Shown here in pieces: positions 43,396 through 52,602 of a DNA stretch of 64,000 nt. The notes beneath the pieces were generated by a model. That model was not told the origin of the DNA, did no database searches, and saw only the letters and a list, made by a program, of their open reading frames with translations. This DNA is from Aequorivita iocasae. GTDB taxonomy: Bacteria; Bacteroidota; Bacteroidia; Flavobacteriales; Flavobacteriaceae. The stretch is taken from assembly GCF_016757735.1 (NCBI RefSeq), contig NZ_CP068439.1:2542001-2606000 (forward strand). Reading direction: 5' to 3'. The position numbers were made by a program, and so were the translations under genes. Every line of letters starts with the position of its first letter. Positions within the stretch are counted from its first letter, which is position 1.

Positions 43396-44733
43396 ATGAA
43401 AAACCTCTTATTAATATTTTTCCTTTTCCCTTTAATGCTGTTTTCACAAGAATTTGAAATAGGTGGCGGTATTGAAACGAAGGCCATCTTATCAAATGAA
43501 AACGAAACCCCGTTTTGGTTCCACACCAATACAAATTATGCCGTAGGGGAACTCACCAATCTATCGGCAACAGCTGGGTTGAAAGCAAGCTTAACATATT
43601 CAAAATTTAAGTTGAATGCAGGTGCTGCAGTGTATGGAAGGGATGGGGTTGCGCATAATGTACAGCGAAGGGATTTATATCTTCAATTTGAAAATTCCTG
43701 GCTTCTAGCCACGGTGGGTTCAAAAAAACAAAAAGAAGTGCTGGACGGACTTTCTGCAACAAACCAAAACTTTTTGTGGTCTGGCAATGCTAGGCCTTTG
43801 CCTGGCATACTCATAGAGGCAAATAACCCTTTTAAAATTTCAAATACATTCCGCATTGATTGGGGAATAGGACATTACGTAATGAACGATGAGCGGTATG
43901 TGGATAATACCCAGTTGCACTACAAACGATTGGGTGTGATAACTACATTTAACGAAAACAACCAGCTTACGCTCGGTGTGCAACACTATGCCCAATGGGG
44001 CGGTACTTCTCCTGAATGGGGAAAGTTAAAAAGTGGGTTTAAGGATTTTGTCAATGTTTTTTTTGCCCATACTACTGAAGAGTATGGTATAGAAGGGGAG
44101 ACGCTGAACAAGCTCGGCAACCATTTGGGAACCCTTTTGCTGAAATATGAACTTAAAAATACTCTGGGGGCATTTTCAATTTACCACAATCATTATATAG
44201 AGGATGGAAGCGGCACGCGATGGGCAAACTTTCCCGATGGACTGTGGGGTATCTATTTTAAACCACAAAACCAAAAAATTATAAGTTCCGTACTTTACGA
44301 ATATATAGATACGGTGGACCAAAGTGGGATATCTGTTGGAAGCGGAAAGGATAGTTATTTTAATAACTCTATATACAGGAGCGGGTGGACCTATGAAGAA
44401 AATATTATAGGAATACCGTTTATTCTTTTCGATAAAGAGGTAGAAATTAATGAAGAAAATACTGCTTTTATCAGTAACCGTTCAAAAACACACCATTTTG
44501 CTGTAATGGGAGCATTCAGTAAATTTCAGTGGAAACTTAAAAGTACCTATGCTAAGTATCTGGGAACCTATGGAAAACCTTTATATCCCGAATGGAAATA
44601 TTGGTACAACTTCGGCTCGCTTTCCTATAAGAGTGAAAAACTCGGTACATTTTCAGTATTGGGCGGGATGGACTTTTCAAACGTTGCCGATACACGTGTT
44701 GGGGGAGGAATTGAATATTCCTATTCCTTCTAA
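43396..44733 (+). CDS. Wzi-family capsule assembly outer-membrane protein
   Basis: The product has 445 residues. A signal peptide (MKNLLLIFFLFPLMLFSQ) is followed by a predicted beta-barrel with many Tyr/Trp/Gly strands, including ETPFWFHTNTNY near the start, LPGILIEANNPF and ending GGGIEYSYSF with a C-terminal Phe, as in outer-membrane barrels. The order and the start region match Wzi proteins, which bind and display exported polysaccharide at the surface. It starts eleven bases after wzc and ends the operon; its stop is two bases from a convergent small gene. Confidence 0.85.
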   Translation: MKNLLLIFFLFPLMLFSQEFEIGGGIETKAILSNENETPFWFHTNTNYAVGELTNLSATAGLKASLTYSKFKLNAGAAVYGRDGVAHNVQRRDLYLQFENSWLLATVGSKKQKEVLDGLSATNQNFLWSGNARPLPGILIEANNPFKISNTFRIDWGIGHYVMNDERYVDNTQLHYKRLGVITTFNENNQLTLGVQHYAQWGGTSPEWGKLKSGFKDFVNVFFAHTTEEYGIEGETLNKLGNHLGTLLLKYELKNTLGAFSIYHNHYIEDGSGTRWANFPDGLWGIYFKPQNQKIISSVLYEYIDTVDQSGISVGSGKDSYFNNSIYRSGWTYEENIIGIPFILFDKEVEINEENTAFISNRSKTHHFAVMGAFSKFQWKLKSTYAKYLGTYGKPLYPEWKYWYNFGSLSYKSEKLGTFSVLGGMDFSNVADTRVGGGIEYSYSF

Positions 44734-44735
44734 AA

Positions 44736-44876
44736 TCAATTTTCTTTTTCTTTCTTCTGAAAAAGAAAACCTAATGGCAGCCAGATAAAAAGAAACAGAA
44801 ACTTTCCCGTTACAAATCCTATTATAGTTATCAACGCGGCTATAACCATTAAAAGTATTTTGATGTTTTTACTCAT
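44736..44876 (-). CDS. Small two-segment membrane protein, 46 aa
   Basis: The frame runs from ATG to TGA and encodes 46 residues. It begins MSKNIKILLMVIAALITIIGF, then VTGKFLFLFIWLPLGFLFQ and a charged tail KKEKEN. Two hydrophobic segments separated by TGK suggest a small hairpin membrane protein. It converges with the Wzi gene and precedes lplA on the other side, with the lplA stop 37 bases upstream. Homologues of such size are common in flavobacteria, but no function is known to me. Confidence 0.55.
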   Translation of the reverse strand: MSKNIKILLMVIAALITIIGFVTGKFLFLFIWLPLGFLFQKKEKEN

Positions 44877-44913
44877 CTTGAATTCTTTTAATATTTAACA
44901 TTTCCGAAATGCT

Positions 44914-45918
44914 CTATACTTCATCTGCCCCATACACCAATTCAATGAAATCAATTTTGGGTATATCACCAAAATACTCCTGTATTTCAATATCCTTCAA
45001 CAGTTCTGAAATATCCTCTTTTTCATAGCGGGCACCTTCCAAAAGTTTTTCTAGGTTTTCCACGGGCTCTTTTCCGAAGAAATCCCCATAAATTTTAAAA
45101 TCTTTTATATGCCCTTTTTCAACAAAAATCCTGAGGTCTATTTCCCCAACTGTAAAACGCTTGCTACGCTGAACATTGAACTTAGGGGAACGGCCATAAT
45201 TCCAGTCCCAAGTATCATATTTTTCTTCCTTTAGTTGCTGCACTGCTTTCCATTCCTCGGACGTTAAGTGATAGCTTTCAAATGGCTCACTTTCCTCGTA
45301 AAGCCCTTCCAGCAGCAATTTTCTAAATTCTTCAATCTTTAATGGTTCTTTTAAAAATTCAGAGATATTCGCAACCCGGCTGCGTACCGATTTATGTCCT
45401 TTAGACTCAATCTTGCTCATTTTCACATTTAGTGCATTTACCACTTCACCCAAATCAGTATCAAACAATAGTGTACCGTGACTAACCATCCGCTTTCCCG
45501 TTGAAAATTGCGCTGTGCCAGAGATTTTCTTTTCATCAACCTGTATATCGTTTCGGCCCTTTAGTTCTGCATCAAGGCCCAAACTGTTCAAAACCTTTAT
45601 CACGGGTGCTGTAAACTTTTTAAAATTGTTCAGACTTTTTACATCGTGGTTGGTGATAAAACTGAAATTGAGGTTCCCAAAATCGTGATATACTGCGCCA
45701 CCTCCCGAAACCCTTCGCACTACGTGAATATTGTTTTTTTCAATATACTCGTGGTTTATTTCCTCCAATGTATTTTGGTTGCGGCCAATGATGATGGAAG
45801 GTTCATTAATGTAAAACAACAGATAGTCGTTTTCAGCACTAAAATTCCGTAGTGCATATTCTTCCAATGCAAGGTTTAATCGCGGGTTTGTGTTGCCTTC
45901 GTTTTCTAAAAAAATCAT
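44914..45918 (-). CDS. lplA: Lipoate--protein ligase A
   Basis: The product has 334 residues. The BPL/LplA fold has ALRNFSAENDYLLFYINEPSIIIGRNQNTLEEIN, the lipoyl-AMP loop RRVSGGGAVYHDFGNLNFSF, and RNDIQVDEKKISGTAQ with the catalytic Lys. The C-terminal accessory domain (about 245-334, FNVQRSKRFTVGEIDLRIFVEKG) is present. It attaches lipoate to E2 and GcvH proteins from exogenous or scavenged lipoate. All motifs are intact. A short GCGAAGA repeat lies upstream of it. Confidence 0.92.
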   Translation of the reverse strand: MIFLENEGNTNPRLNLALEEYALRNFSAENDYLLFYINEPSIIIGRNQNTLEEINHEYIEKNNIHVVRRVSGGGAVYHDFGNLNFSFITNHDVKSLNNFKKFTAPVIKVLNSLGLDAELKGRNDIQVDEKKISGTAQFSTGKRMVSHGTLLFDTDLGEVVNALNVKMSKIESKGHKSVRSRVANISEFLKEPLKIEEFRKLLLEGLYEESEPFESYHLTSEEWKAVQQLKEEKYDTWDWNYGRSPKFNVQRSKRFTVGEIDLRIFVEKGHIKDFKIYGDFFGKEPVENLEKLLEGARYEKEDISELLKDIEIQEYFGDIPKIDFIELVYGADEV

Positions 45919-46016
45919 TTCTGTTTGTTTGGTCTGTAAAGATAAGGGATATTGTAGTGAAAAGCGAAGAGCGAAGAGCGAAGAGCGAAAAGGGAAAAAA
46001 GCTTACAGCCTGCGGT

Positions 46017-48308
46017 CTACAGCTTATAGCTCACCTTAACTCCGCCATACCAATTCCTCGGCATTCCGGGGTAATAGTATCGAGGTTCGGCACCCCCAAA
46101 GCCTGTAGCATTTATCAAAACTGAAGATGCATATTTTTCATCGGTAAAATTGTTTACCCCTGCGTTTATTTCAAAAGTAAGCTTTTTTGAAAGTTGTTTT
46201 TTAAAAGAGGCTTTAGTATTGAAAACCGTATATTTTTCTGAATAAAGTTCGTTGGCATCGTTGAGTGGAATTGCGCCAATATGAAGAAAGTTTGTGTCCA
46301 ACTTAAAGTTTTTAAATCCAAAATTTATTCCTCCGTTTATTTTTTTATCGGGTACGCCAGTAAGTTGGTTTCCCGAAAAATCATTTTCGTTATCCACAAA
46401 ATCAATAAATTTATGGTCAGTGATTTCGGCATTTATATAGGGGGAAATGTATAGAAACTGATTTATGGGTTGATTGTATGAAATACTCAGCTCAAAACCT
46501 TTATGTTCCGTCTTTCCTGCGTTTCTGCCAATATACTGATCGTCGCCAACGCGCTCTGCTACCAATAAATCATCAATATCCAAAAGATATGCATTGAGTT
46601 GAAAAGATAACTTTCTTTTAAAAAGGAAAAGCTCGGTTCCCACTTCATAATTAAAACCCTTTTCGGGTCCAAGATCGGGATTTATGACTCCTGCCGGCGT
46701 AAGTGTTTCCTCAATGGAAGGATAATTAAAACCGCGACTGAAGTTGAAATAGGCGCTACTGTTTTCAGTGAATTGGTATAACAAATTTACATTCGGTGCC
46801 AAAATGGGTTCAAAATTACGTTCAGCACTTTTGTTTGCCTCTCCATCATTAAAGTAGTCCATAAAATCATAATTGGTTTGGTTAAAATTGACGCCAAATT
46901 GACCTTTTAGCTTTTTTGTAAAAGGAAACGTTACGGTTATAAAAACATTCAAATTGTCTCTCCTTTCAATATTATCGCTCAACAAATCGCCATCCAAACT
47001 TCCGTTGCCATTGTTATCTTCATATAAATTTTCAAGGGTTTGCCAATTGTATTCGTCTTTGTAAAATTCGCCACCAAAACTGAGATTGGCTTTGTTTTTT
47101 AAAAATGAAAAGTCTTTTGCAAAAACCGTCCGCGCTCCGTAACCATTGGTGAATTCATCCAAAATATTGAACGGTCTCGGTTCGTAATGATCTAAATAAG
47201 TATAAAAAACACTACTGGTATTGCTGAAATTTTCAGAAAAACGGTGTGTAAAGCTAAACCCAGCCAATGTTTGTTTGTTATCTTCATATCCTTTTGCAGC
47301 TTTCCAAGTAAATGCAGCCTGTGCGGGGTTTTCTTCAAAGGCGGTTTTACTGATGGAACTTGGAATTTGTGCAAAGTAATCAACGTAATTCATTAAAAAA
47401 CTGAGTTCATTTCGTGGATTGAATGTATAAGTAGCTGTTAACAATACCGATTGCCTGTCATAGTTGCTATTCTCACGAAAACCTTCTGTTTGTAAATGAT
47501 CGTAATTTAAATTGACTGAAAACTTTTCATTGGAAGTTGCTGTTGAAACGGAGTTTTTTATCAGCCCAAAGGAGCCCACTGTCAGGTTGGTTTTAAAAAA
47601 AGATTCCCCAAAATTCACTTGTTTTGAATTGAGCAGCAAAGTTCCGCCCAAATTGGTTCCGTATTGAGTAGCTTTCGGACCTTTTACTATTTCCAGGGAT
47701 TGCAGGTCTTCTGGATTAAAAGCATCGATTGAAGTTTCTCCAATACCGTTCGTAATCGGAATTCCATTAAAATACGCACGAATTTTATTGGTACCATAAA
47801 GCGTGCGCGAGCCTACGCCCCGAATTACGATTCGGTTGGTATTGATGGCGCCGCTTTGGATATAAACACCGGGCGTTTCATTAATTGCTGCCACCAAATC
47901 CATAGGGCTGTATGCTTCAAATTTTGCTGAAGTTATCTTTTCTGTAGGGATTATAACCTTGCTTTCCTTTTGGTAGGTTGATGAAATAATAACCTCTTCT
48001 AAATTTTCCAATTTTACTTTTGGATAAAGGATAAATGTTGAATTGTTCTTTGAAAGTTGAAATGTTTCGCTATAATAATTGGGATGCTCAAACCTTAAAG
48101 TAACAGGAAGTTCCAATGAATTCATAATTATAAAAACCCCTTCCGAATCTGTTATTGCCACTTGTTTTTCCTTTAAGAAAACCGTTACTGTCTCAATTGG
48201 AATACCCTTATAAGAAATGACTTTGCCTTTTATTTCCTGTGAGTACGAAAAATTAAAAAAGGCAGTCAACAGTAAAGTCGCCACGGCTTGAAAGTAAAGT
48301 AATTTCAT
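46017..48308 (-). CDS. TonB-dependent outer-membrane receptor
   Basis: The product has 763 residues. A signal peptide (about 1-23) is followed by a carboxypeptidase D-like repeat (EIKGKVISYKGIPIETVTVFLKEKQVAI), a plug domain (about 115-225: LVAAINETPGVYIQSGAINTN, NRIVIRGVGSRTLYGTN, LEIVKGPKATQYGTN) and a 22-strand-type barrel ending YGGVKVSYKL. No SusD partner is adjacent, so it is a siderophore/metal/cofactor-type receptor rather than a SusC. Its substrate is unknown; the closeness to lplA is suggestive but weak evidence. Confidence 0.9.
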   Translation of the reverse strand: MKLLYFQAVATLLLTAFFNFSYSQEIKGKVISYKGIPIETVTVFLKEKQVAITDSEGVFIIMNSLELPVTLRFEHPNYYSETFQLSKNNSTFILYPKVKLENLEEVIISSTYQKESKVIIPTEKITSAKFEAYSPMDLVAAINETPGVYIQSGAINTNRIVIRGVGSRTLYGTNKIRAYFNGIPITNGIGETSIDAFNPEDLQSLEIVKGPKATQYGTNLGGTLLLNSKQVNFGESFFKTNLTVGSFGLIKNSVSTATSNEKFSVNLNYDHLQTEGFRENSNYDRQSVLLTATYTFNPRNELSFLMNYVDYFAQIPSSISKTAFEENPAQAAFTWKAAKGYEDNKQTLAGFSFTHRFSENFSNTSSVFYTYLDHYEPRPFNILDEFTNGYGARTVFAKDFSFLKNKANLSFGGEFYKDEYNWQTLENLYEDNNGNGSLDGDLLSDNIERRDNLNVFITVTFPFTKKLKGQFGVNFNQTNYDFMDYFNDGEANKSAERNFEPILAPNVNLLYQFTENSSAYFNFSRGFNYPSIEETLTPAGVINPDLGPEKGFNYEVGTELFLFKRKLSFQLNAYLLDIDDLLVAERVGDDQYIGRNAGKTEHKGFELSISYNQPINQFLYISPYINAEITDHKFIDFVDNENDFSGNQLTGVPDKKINGGINFGFKNFKLDTNFLHIGAIPLNDANELYSEKYTVFNTKASFKKQLSKKLTFEINAGVNNFTDEKYASSVLINATGFGGAEPRYYYPGMPRNWYGGVKVSYKL

Positions 48309-48487
48309 TCTTTATGTAATTTCAGTATAGGTTGTATTACCATGTTTAATTGTTTTACAACAGTTTTCTTTAAAAATAGCAATTAGTATTAGAAAATAAG
48401 AGCCCGCTAAAAAGTTTACATATTTCTTAACGGAAGAATGAGGGGTGGAATAGGTATATCCCTGATTACATTATCCAATTAACTCCC

Positions 48488-48495
48488 TATCTTTG
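48488..48495 (+). promoter_or_regulatory. Promoter -7 box of the FAD oxidoreductase gene
   Basis: TATCTTTG fits TAnnTTTG and ends six bases before the ATG at 48502, again suggesting a leaderless mRNA. Confidence 0.5.
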
Positions 48496-48501
48496 CCGCC
48501 T

Positions 48502-50070
48502 ATGAGCAGATTGGTTCAAATAGCGATTTTACCACGGCAACAAGAAGACTTGGAATTCATTTTGGAACTTGCCTTGGAAAAGGAAAAACTTCGAAAAGAA
48601 AACATTAGCGACTGGCGCATCCGCAAACGCTCCATTGATGCGCGCCGTAAACCTATCAAAATAAACCTTCAAGTTGAAATGTGGTTGAAAGGCGAAAAGC
48701 GTGAAATTATTCCGCCATTTATACCGCAGAATGTTTCTTCTTCCAAAGAAATTGCAATAATTGGAGCGGGCCCGGCCGGGCTTTACGCTGCACTAAGAGC
48801 TATTGAGGCTGGCTTAAAACCAATCGTTTTTGAACGTGGAAAAGACGTCCGGGAGCGCAGAAGGGATTTGGCCGCGATCAATAAAGACCAAATAGTAAAC
48901 CCAGAAAGTAATTATTGTTTTGGCGAAGGCGGTGCTGGAACCTATTCTGACGGAAAACTTTACACCCGAAGCAAAAAACGTGGCAATGTATTAAAAGCTT
49001 TGGAATGGTTTGTTCATTTTGGTGCCGATGAAGATATTCTTGTAGATGCCCATCCGCATATTGGCACCAATAAACTTCCGAAGATAATCACTGCAATGCG
49101 GGAAGCCATTATTGAAAATGGGGGTGAAGTGCATTTCAATTCAAAATTGACAGATTTAAAACTGAAAGATAATACCATTGAGGCGATTCAAATAAATGCC
49201 GAAAAATGGTTTGAGTTTGAAAACGTAATTCTTGCAACCGGCCATTCCGCAAGGGATATTTTTTATTTGCTTCATGCTAAAAATATAAAAATTGAAGCCA
49301 AGCCCTTCGCCATTGGCGTTCGGGTGGAACATCAACAGGAACTCATCGATTATATTCAATATCACGGCGAAGTTGACAATCCATATTTGCCACCGGCCAG
49401 TTATGCTCTTGTAGAACAGGTAGATGGATTGGGCGTTTATTCATTTTGTATGTGTCCGGGCGGAATTATTGCGCCCTGCGCCACCGAGCAGGAAGAGGTG
49501 GTTACCAACGGCTGGAGCCCAAGCAAACGGAACAATCCGTATGCAAATAGCGGCATTGTAGTAAGCGTGGAACCCAAAGATTTACCGAATTATAAAGAAG
49601 GTGATCCTTTTGTGTGTTTGGACTTTCAAAAGTTTGTGGAACAGCGCTGCTGGGAAGCAGGAGGGAAGACCCAAAAAGTGCCTGCCCAACGGATGATTGA
49701 TTTTGTGGAAGGAAAGGTTTCTGAAGATTTTCCGAAGACTTCATACCAACCCGGAATTGTATCAGCAGATTTAAATGAAGTGCTTCCGCCAATGATTTCA
49801 AAACGTTTGAAAAAGGCTTTTGTAGCCTTCGGAAAAAAGATGAAAGGTTATTATACAAACCAAGCGGTTTTGCATGCGCCCGAGAGCAGGACTTCTTCGC
49901 CTGTTTCCATTCCACGCGATTCAGAAACATTGGAACATATTGAAATAAAAGGATTATACCCTTGTGGTGAAGGTGCAGGCTATGCGGGCGGGATTATTTC
50001 CGCAGCGATTGATGGGATTAATTGTGTTGATGCGATTGTTTTGAAAAATGCTTTAGGCTATAAGCTTTAA
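48502..50070 (+). CDS. FAD-dependent oxidoreductase (COG2509-like)
   Basis: The start is placed at the ATG at 48502, since the in-frame TTG nine bases earlier overlaps the promoter box. The product has 522 residues. An N-terminal domain of about 85 residues (LVQIAILPRQQEDLEFILELALEKEK) precedes a Rossmann FAD site IAIIGAGPAGLYAALRA with the Glu/Arg segment VFERGKDVRERRRD. Later come NYCFGEGGAGTYSDGKL and GLYPCGEGAGYAGGIISAAIDGI, conserved in this uncharacterised dehydrogenase family. Likely cytosolic. The substrate is unknown. Confidence 0.85.
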   Translation: MSRLVQIAILPRQQEDLEFILELALEKEKLRKENISDWRIRKRSIDARRKPIKINLQVEMWLKGEKREIIPPFIPQNVSSSKEIAIIGAGPAGLYAALRAIEAGLKPIVFERGKDVRERRRDLAAINKDQIVNPESNYCFGEGGAGTYSDGKLYTRSKKRGNVLKALEWFVHFGADEDILVDAHPHIGTNKLPKIITAMREAIIENGGEVHFNSKLTDLKLKDNTIEAIQINAEKWFEFENVILATGHSARDIFYLLHAKNIKIEAKPFAIGVRVEHQQELIDYIQYHGEVDNPYLPPASYALVEQVDGLGVYSFCMCPGGIIAPCATEQEEVVTNGWSPSKRNNPYANSGIVVSVEPKDLPNYKEGDPFVCLDFQKFVEQRCWEAGGKTQKVPAQRMIDFVEGKVSEDFPKTSYQPGIVSADLNEVLPPMISKRLKKAFVAFGKKMKGYYTNQAVLHAPESRTSSPVSIPRDSETLEHIEIKGLYPCGEGAGYAGGIISAAIDGINCVDAIVLKNALGYKL

Positions 50071-50169
50071 GCAATAAGCTTCTACATTTTATATTTGCCT
50101 AAAGCCTACAGCCTAAAGCAAAAAAAAACCACCTCTCGGCAGTCTTTTTTTTTAAAATATATTTTAGAA

Positions 50170-50598
50170 TTACTTAATCTCTAGTAATTCAAGTTCAAAG
50201 GTCAGGTCTTGACCGGCCAATGGGTGGTTGGCATCAACGATGATAAAACCGTCCTTTACATCGGCAACGCGCAATTGACGCTCACTACCATCTGGATTTT
50301 TGGAAACTAGTCCCATACCTACTTCTGGTTTTATATCCTGTGGCAAGTTCTCACTTGGTATTTTTTGAAAAAGTTCTTTTTGAACTTCGCCGTAAGCTTC
50401 TTCTTTAGGAATGGTAATGGTTTTCTTTTCGTTTTCCTTCATATTTACCAATCCTTTTTCAAAACCTGGAATTAAACGACCTTCACCGAGTTTTACCTCC
50501 AGTGGTTCGCGTTGTACGGAACTGTCGAACACTTGTCCGTTGTTCAATTTTCCTGTGTAATGAAGTTTTACGGTTTCATTTCCTTGTACTTGACTCAT
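50170..50598 (-). CDS. FKBP-type peptidyl-prolyl isomerase (SlyD-like)
   Basis: The product has 142 residues. An FKBP domain with inserted flap has VKLHYTGKLNNGQVFDSSVQREPLEVKLGEGRLIPGFEKGLVNM at the start and VDANHPLAGQDLTFELELLEI at the end, matching SlyD-type proteins. It lacks the His-rich metal tail of E. coli SlyD. It catalyses proline isomerisation and has chaperone activity in the cytosol. It is monocistronic. Confidence 0.92.
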   Translation of the reverse strand: MSQVQGNETVKLHYTGKLNNGQVFDSSVQREPLEVKLGEGRLIPGFEKGLVNMKENEKKTITIPKEEAYGEVQKELFQKIPSENLPQDIKPEVGMGLVSKNPDGSERQLRVADVKDGFIIVDANHPLAGQDLTFELELLEIK

Positions 50599-50802
50599 AA
50601 TTTTGTTTTTTCAATTATTGTTCAATAAGGGGGCAAAACTATGGGTTTGCATTGCCAATTCCACAGAAAAGAACCATTAATCCTGAGATTTATGGAAATA
50701 TTAACGGATTTACCCTTGAATATAAGAGGTGGTGGGGGATAATGAAGAGAACTGATTTAAAATTTGTAAATTTAGTTTTTATACTACATCAGTAATTAAG
50801 CA

Positions 50803-51630
50803 ATGGACCAACCAGTAAAAATATTTAGGTTTGACATTGAAGAAGCAAAAAAAGTTGCTTCTTCACCTAATGAACCTCATATCCACGATTTTGAAGAAAT
50901 CCTTATAGGAATGGAGGGTTCTATTGAGCATTTCATAGATTTTGAAACCACAACCGTAGATGCTCCCTATGTTTGTTTTGTAAGCAAAGGTAAGGTTCAC
51001 AGAGTAAAGCCTATAGTAAAAGATGGTAAGTGCGATGTTTGGGTCATTAGGTTTAGTAGTGAATTTGCAGCTGAAATTATTTTTCAACTTTACGCTGCAT
51101 TCCACAATAAGGCTAATATATTTTGGCCGGTTGAAAGGCTTACGGGACGCCTTCCGGTTTTGACTGAAATGATGTATAATGAATTAAGGCAATCAAATCC
51201 TGATTTTTCCGTCATTCGCCATTTGCTCAATGCCGTTATTTCGATTGTGTTATCAGAAAAACAGAAACAGCAGCCCACAGATATTTCCTCAAACCAAAAT
51301 GAGACGTTTACCAATTTTCTCGCCATTTTGGAAGAAAATTTTCGGCGCCCCTTGAGTGTGGGATATTATGCAGAAAAATTGTTTATGAGCACACGGAACT
51401 TAAATTTGATTTGCCAAAATATTCTACAGCAAAGTGTGTCGGAAATCATTGAAACCAGAAAATTGATTGAAGCCAAAAACCTTCTCACTTCCACCGATAA
51501 AACCATTGCCGAAATAGCCTACGAATTGGGTTATAATGAAAATTCTTATTTTTCCAATGTTTTCAAAAAAAAATCGGGGCAAACACCAGGTGAGTTTCGG
51601 GATGAAATGCGAAGCCTGTTAACTTCCTAA
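50803..51630 (+). CDS. AraC-family transcriptional regulator
   Basis: The product has 275 residues. An N-terminal cupin-like sensor (HIHDFEEILIGMEGSIEHFIDFE) leads to the C-terminal double HTH (about 165-270): RPLSVGYYAEKLFMSTRNLNLICQNI and KTIAEIAYELGYNENSYFSNVFKKKSGQTPGEFR, the classical AraC signature. The gene opens a cluster of stress-type enzymes on the same strand. Two promoters in that cluster share a 26-bp motif at the same distance from the -7 box, which would suit this protein as activator. Confidence 0.9.
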   Translation: MDQPVKIFRFDIEEAKKVASSPNEPHIHDFEEILIGMEGSIEHFIDFETTTVDAPYVCFVSKGKVHRVKPIVKDGKCDVWVIRFSSEFAAEIIFQLYAAFHNKANIFWPVERLTGRLPVLTEMMYNELRQSNPDFSVIRHLLNAVISIVLSEKQKQQPTDISSNQNETFTNFLAILEENFRRPLSVGYYAEKLFMSTRNLNLICQNILQQSVSEIIETRKLIEAKNLLTSTDKTIAEIAYELGYNENSYFSNVFKKKSGQTPGEFRDEMRSLLTS

Positions 51631-51641
51631 AATTATACCTC

Positions 51642-51689
51642 TACTACCGAAAAGTGTAATTCTTAACATCCGTAGTGCTACTATTTTTG
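51642..51689 (+). promoter_or_regulatory. yceI promoter with putative AraC-type operator
   Basis: TACTACCGAAAAGTGTAA and the following eight bases (51642-51667) match 22 of 26 bases at 53731-53756. A TATTTTTG -7 box lies at 51682-51689, 15 bases from the motif end to the box start. The location over the -33 region suits an activator. Confidence 0.6.
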
Positions 51690-51722
51690 TAATCAAATAA
51701 TTAATTAACATTTTAATTCTAA

Positions 51723-52298
51723 ATGATTATGAAAAAAGTACTGATTTTAGTTGTAATGTCCCTATTTACAATAGGAACTTTTGCACAGACCCAATGGCAG
51801 GTAGACCCAAACCATTCTTCGTTAAACTTTAGCATCAAGCATTCAGGCATTAGTTTGGTGAATGGCAAGTTTTTAGACTACACAGGTAGTTTAACCACCA
51901 ATGGCGAGGCCTTGCGTGATGCACAATTTAATTTTAACGTGCAAGTGGCAAGTATCAACACCAATGTAGATGCGAGGGACAAGCACTTGAGAAGTGCCGA
52001 TTTTTTTGAGGTGGAAACCTATCCGACTATGACCTTTAAAAGCACCAAAATTTTAGCGACCGGTAAACCAGAACATTTTTTATTGTATGGCGAGCTTACT
52101 ATTAAAGGAGTTACAAAACCAGTAATTTTTGATGTGTACTACGGTGGAACTGCCAAAAGCGACCAAGGTGAAAAATTAGGTTTGAAAGCGAAAACCACTA
52201 TCAACAGGTTTGACTACAACATTAATTTTGACCCTACCGCAGCTGGTATTGGTAAGGATGTGGATATTGTAGTTCATCTACAGTTCGCCAAACAGTAA
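51723..52298 (+). CDS. YceI-family periplasmic lipid-binding protein
   Basis: The product has 191 residues; a second ATG two codons in (51729) is an equally good start. A signal peptide (KKVLILVVMSLFTIGTFAQ) is followed by the YceI lipocalin-like barrel: WQVDPNHSSLNFSIKHSGISLVNGKF, VDARDKHLRSADFFEVETYPTMTFKS, and GELTIKGVTKPVIFDVYYGG. YceI proteins bind isoprenoids or amphipathic molecules in the periplasm and are induced by stress. It is preceded by a motif shared with the SDR operon downstream. Confidence 0.93.
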   Translation: MIMKKVLILVVMSLFTIGTFAQTQWQVDPNHSSLNFSIKHSGISLVNGKFLDYTGSLTTNGEALRDAQFNFNVQVASINTNVDARDKHLRSADFFEVETYPTMTFKSTKILATGKPEHFLLYGELTIKGVTKPVIFDVYYGGTAKSDQGEKLGLKAKTTINRFDYNINFDPTAAGIGKDVDIVVHLQFAKQ

Positions 52299-52341
52299 AA
52301 CTATTTAAAGTGAAGTTATTCATATTTTAAATTTAGAAATC

Positions 52342-52545
52342 ATGAAAAAGTTTAAAATCCAAAAGATAAGCAGAGAAGACGTGTATGTAAGATATTGGAT
52401 TGCAGCTAGTCTTATCTTGATAGTATTAATGGGACAATTAACAGGATTTCTATTTTATTTTCTACTCCTGTTAGCGGGCTTATTATTGTTTACCGGTATT
52501 GTAGAAAAGAGTATTATTAAATCAAAGTTTTACCCAGATAAATAG
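52342..52545 (+). CDS. DUF2892-type small inner-membrane protein
   Basis: The product has 67 residues. After a basic N-terminus (MKKFKIQKISREDVYVRYWI) two hydrophobic segments follow (AASLILIVLMGQLTGFLFYFLLLLAGLLLFTGIV in total). This layout is that of DUF2892 (YgaP-like membrane part). It follows yceI by 43 bases and is probably in the same operon. The molecular function is not established. Confidence 0.75.
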   Translation: MKKFKIQKISREDVYVRYWIAASLILIVLMGQLTGFLFYFLLLLAGLLLFTGIVEKSIIKSKFYPDK

Positions 52546-52602
52546 ATAGCGCCTTTTTAGCTGATATTATAAAATTGTAATTAAAGTTCACAAAAAAATT
52601 CT

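Noticed and set aside
50120-50160. Terminator between the FAD oxidoreductase and FKBP genes
   Set aside because: A and T runs are present, but the arms between them (CCACCTCTCGGCAGTC) do not form a convincing stem.
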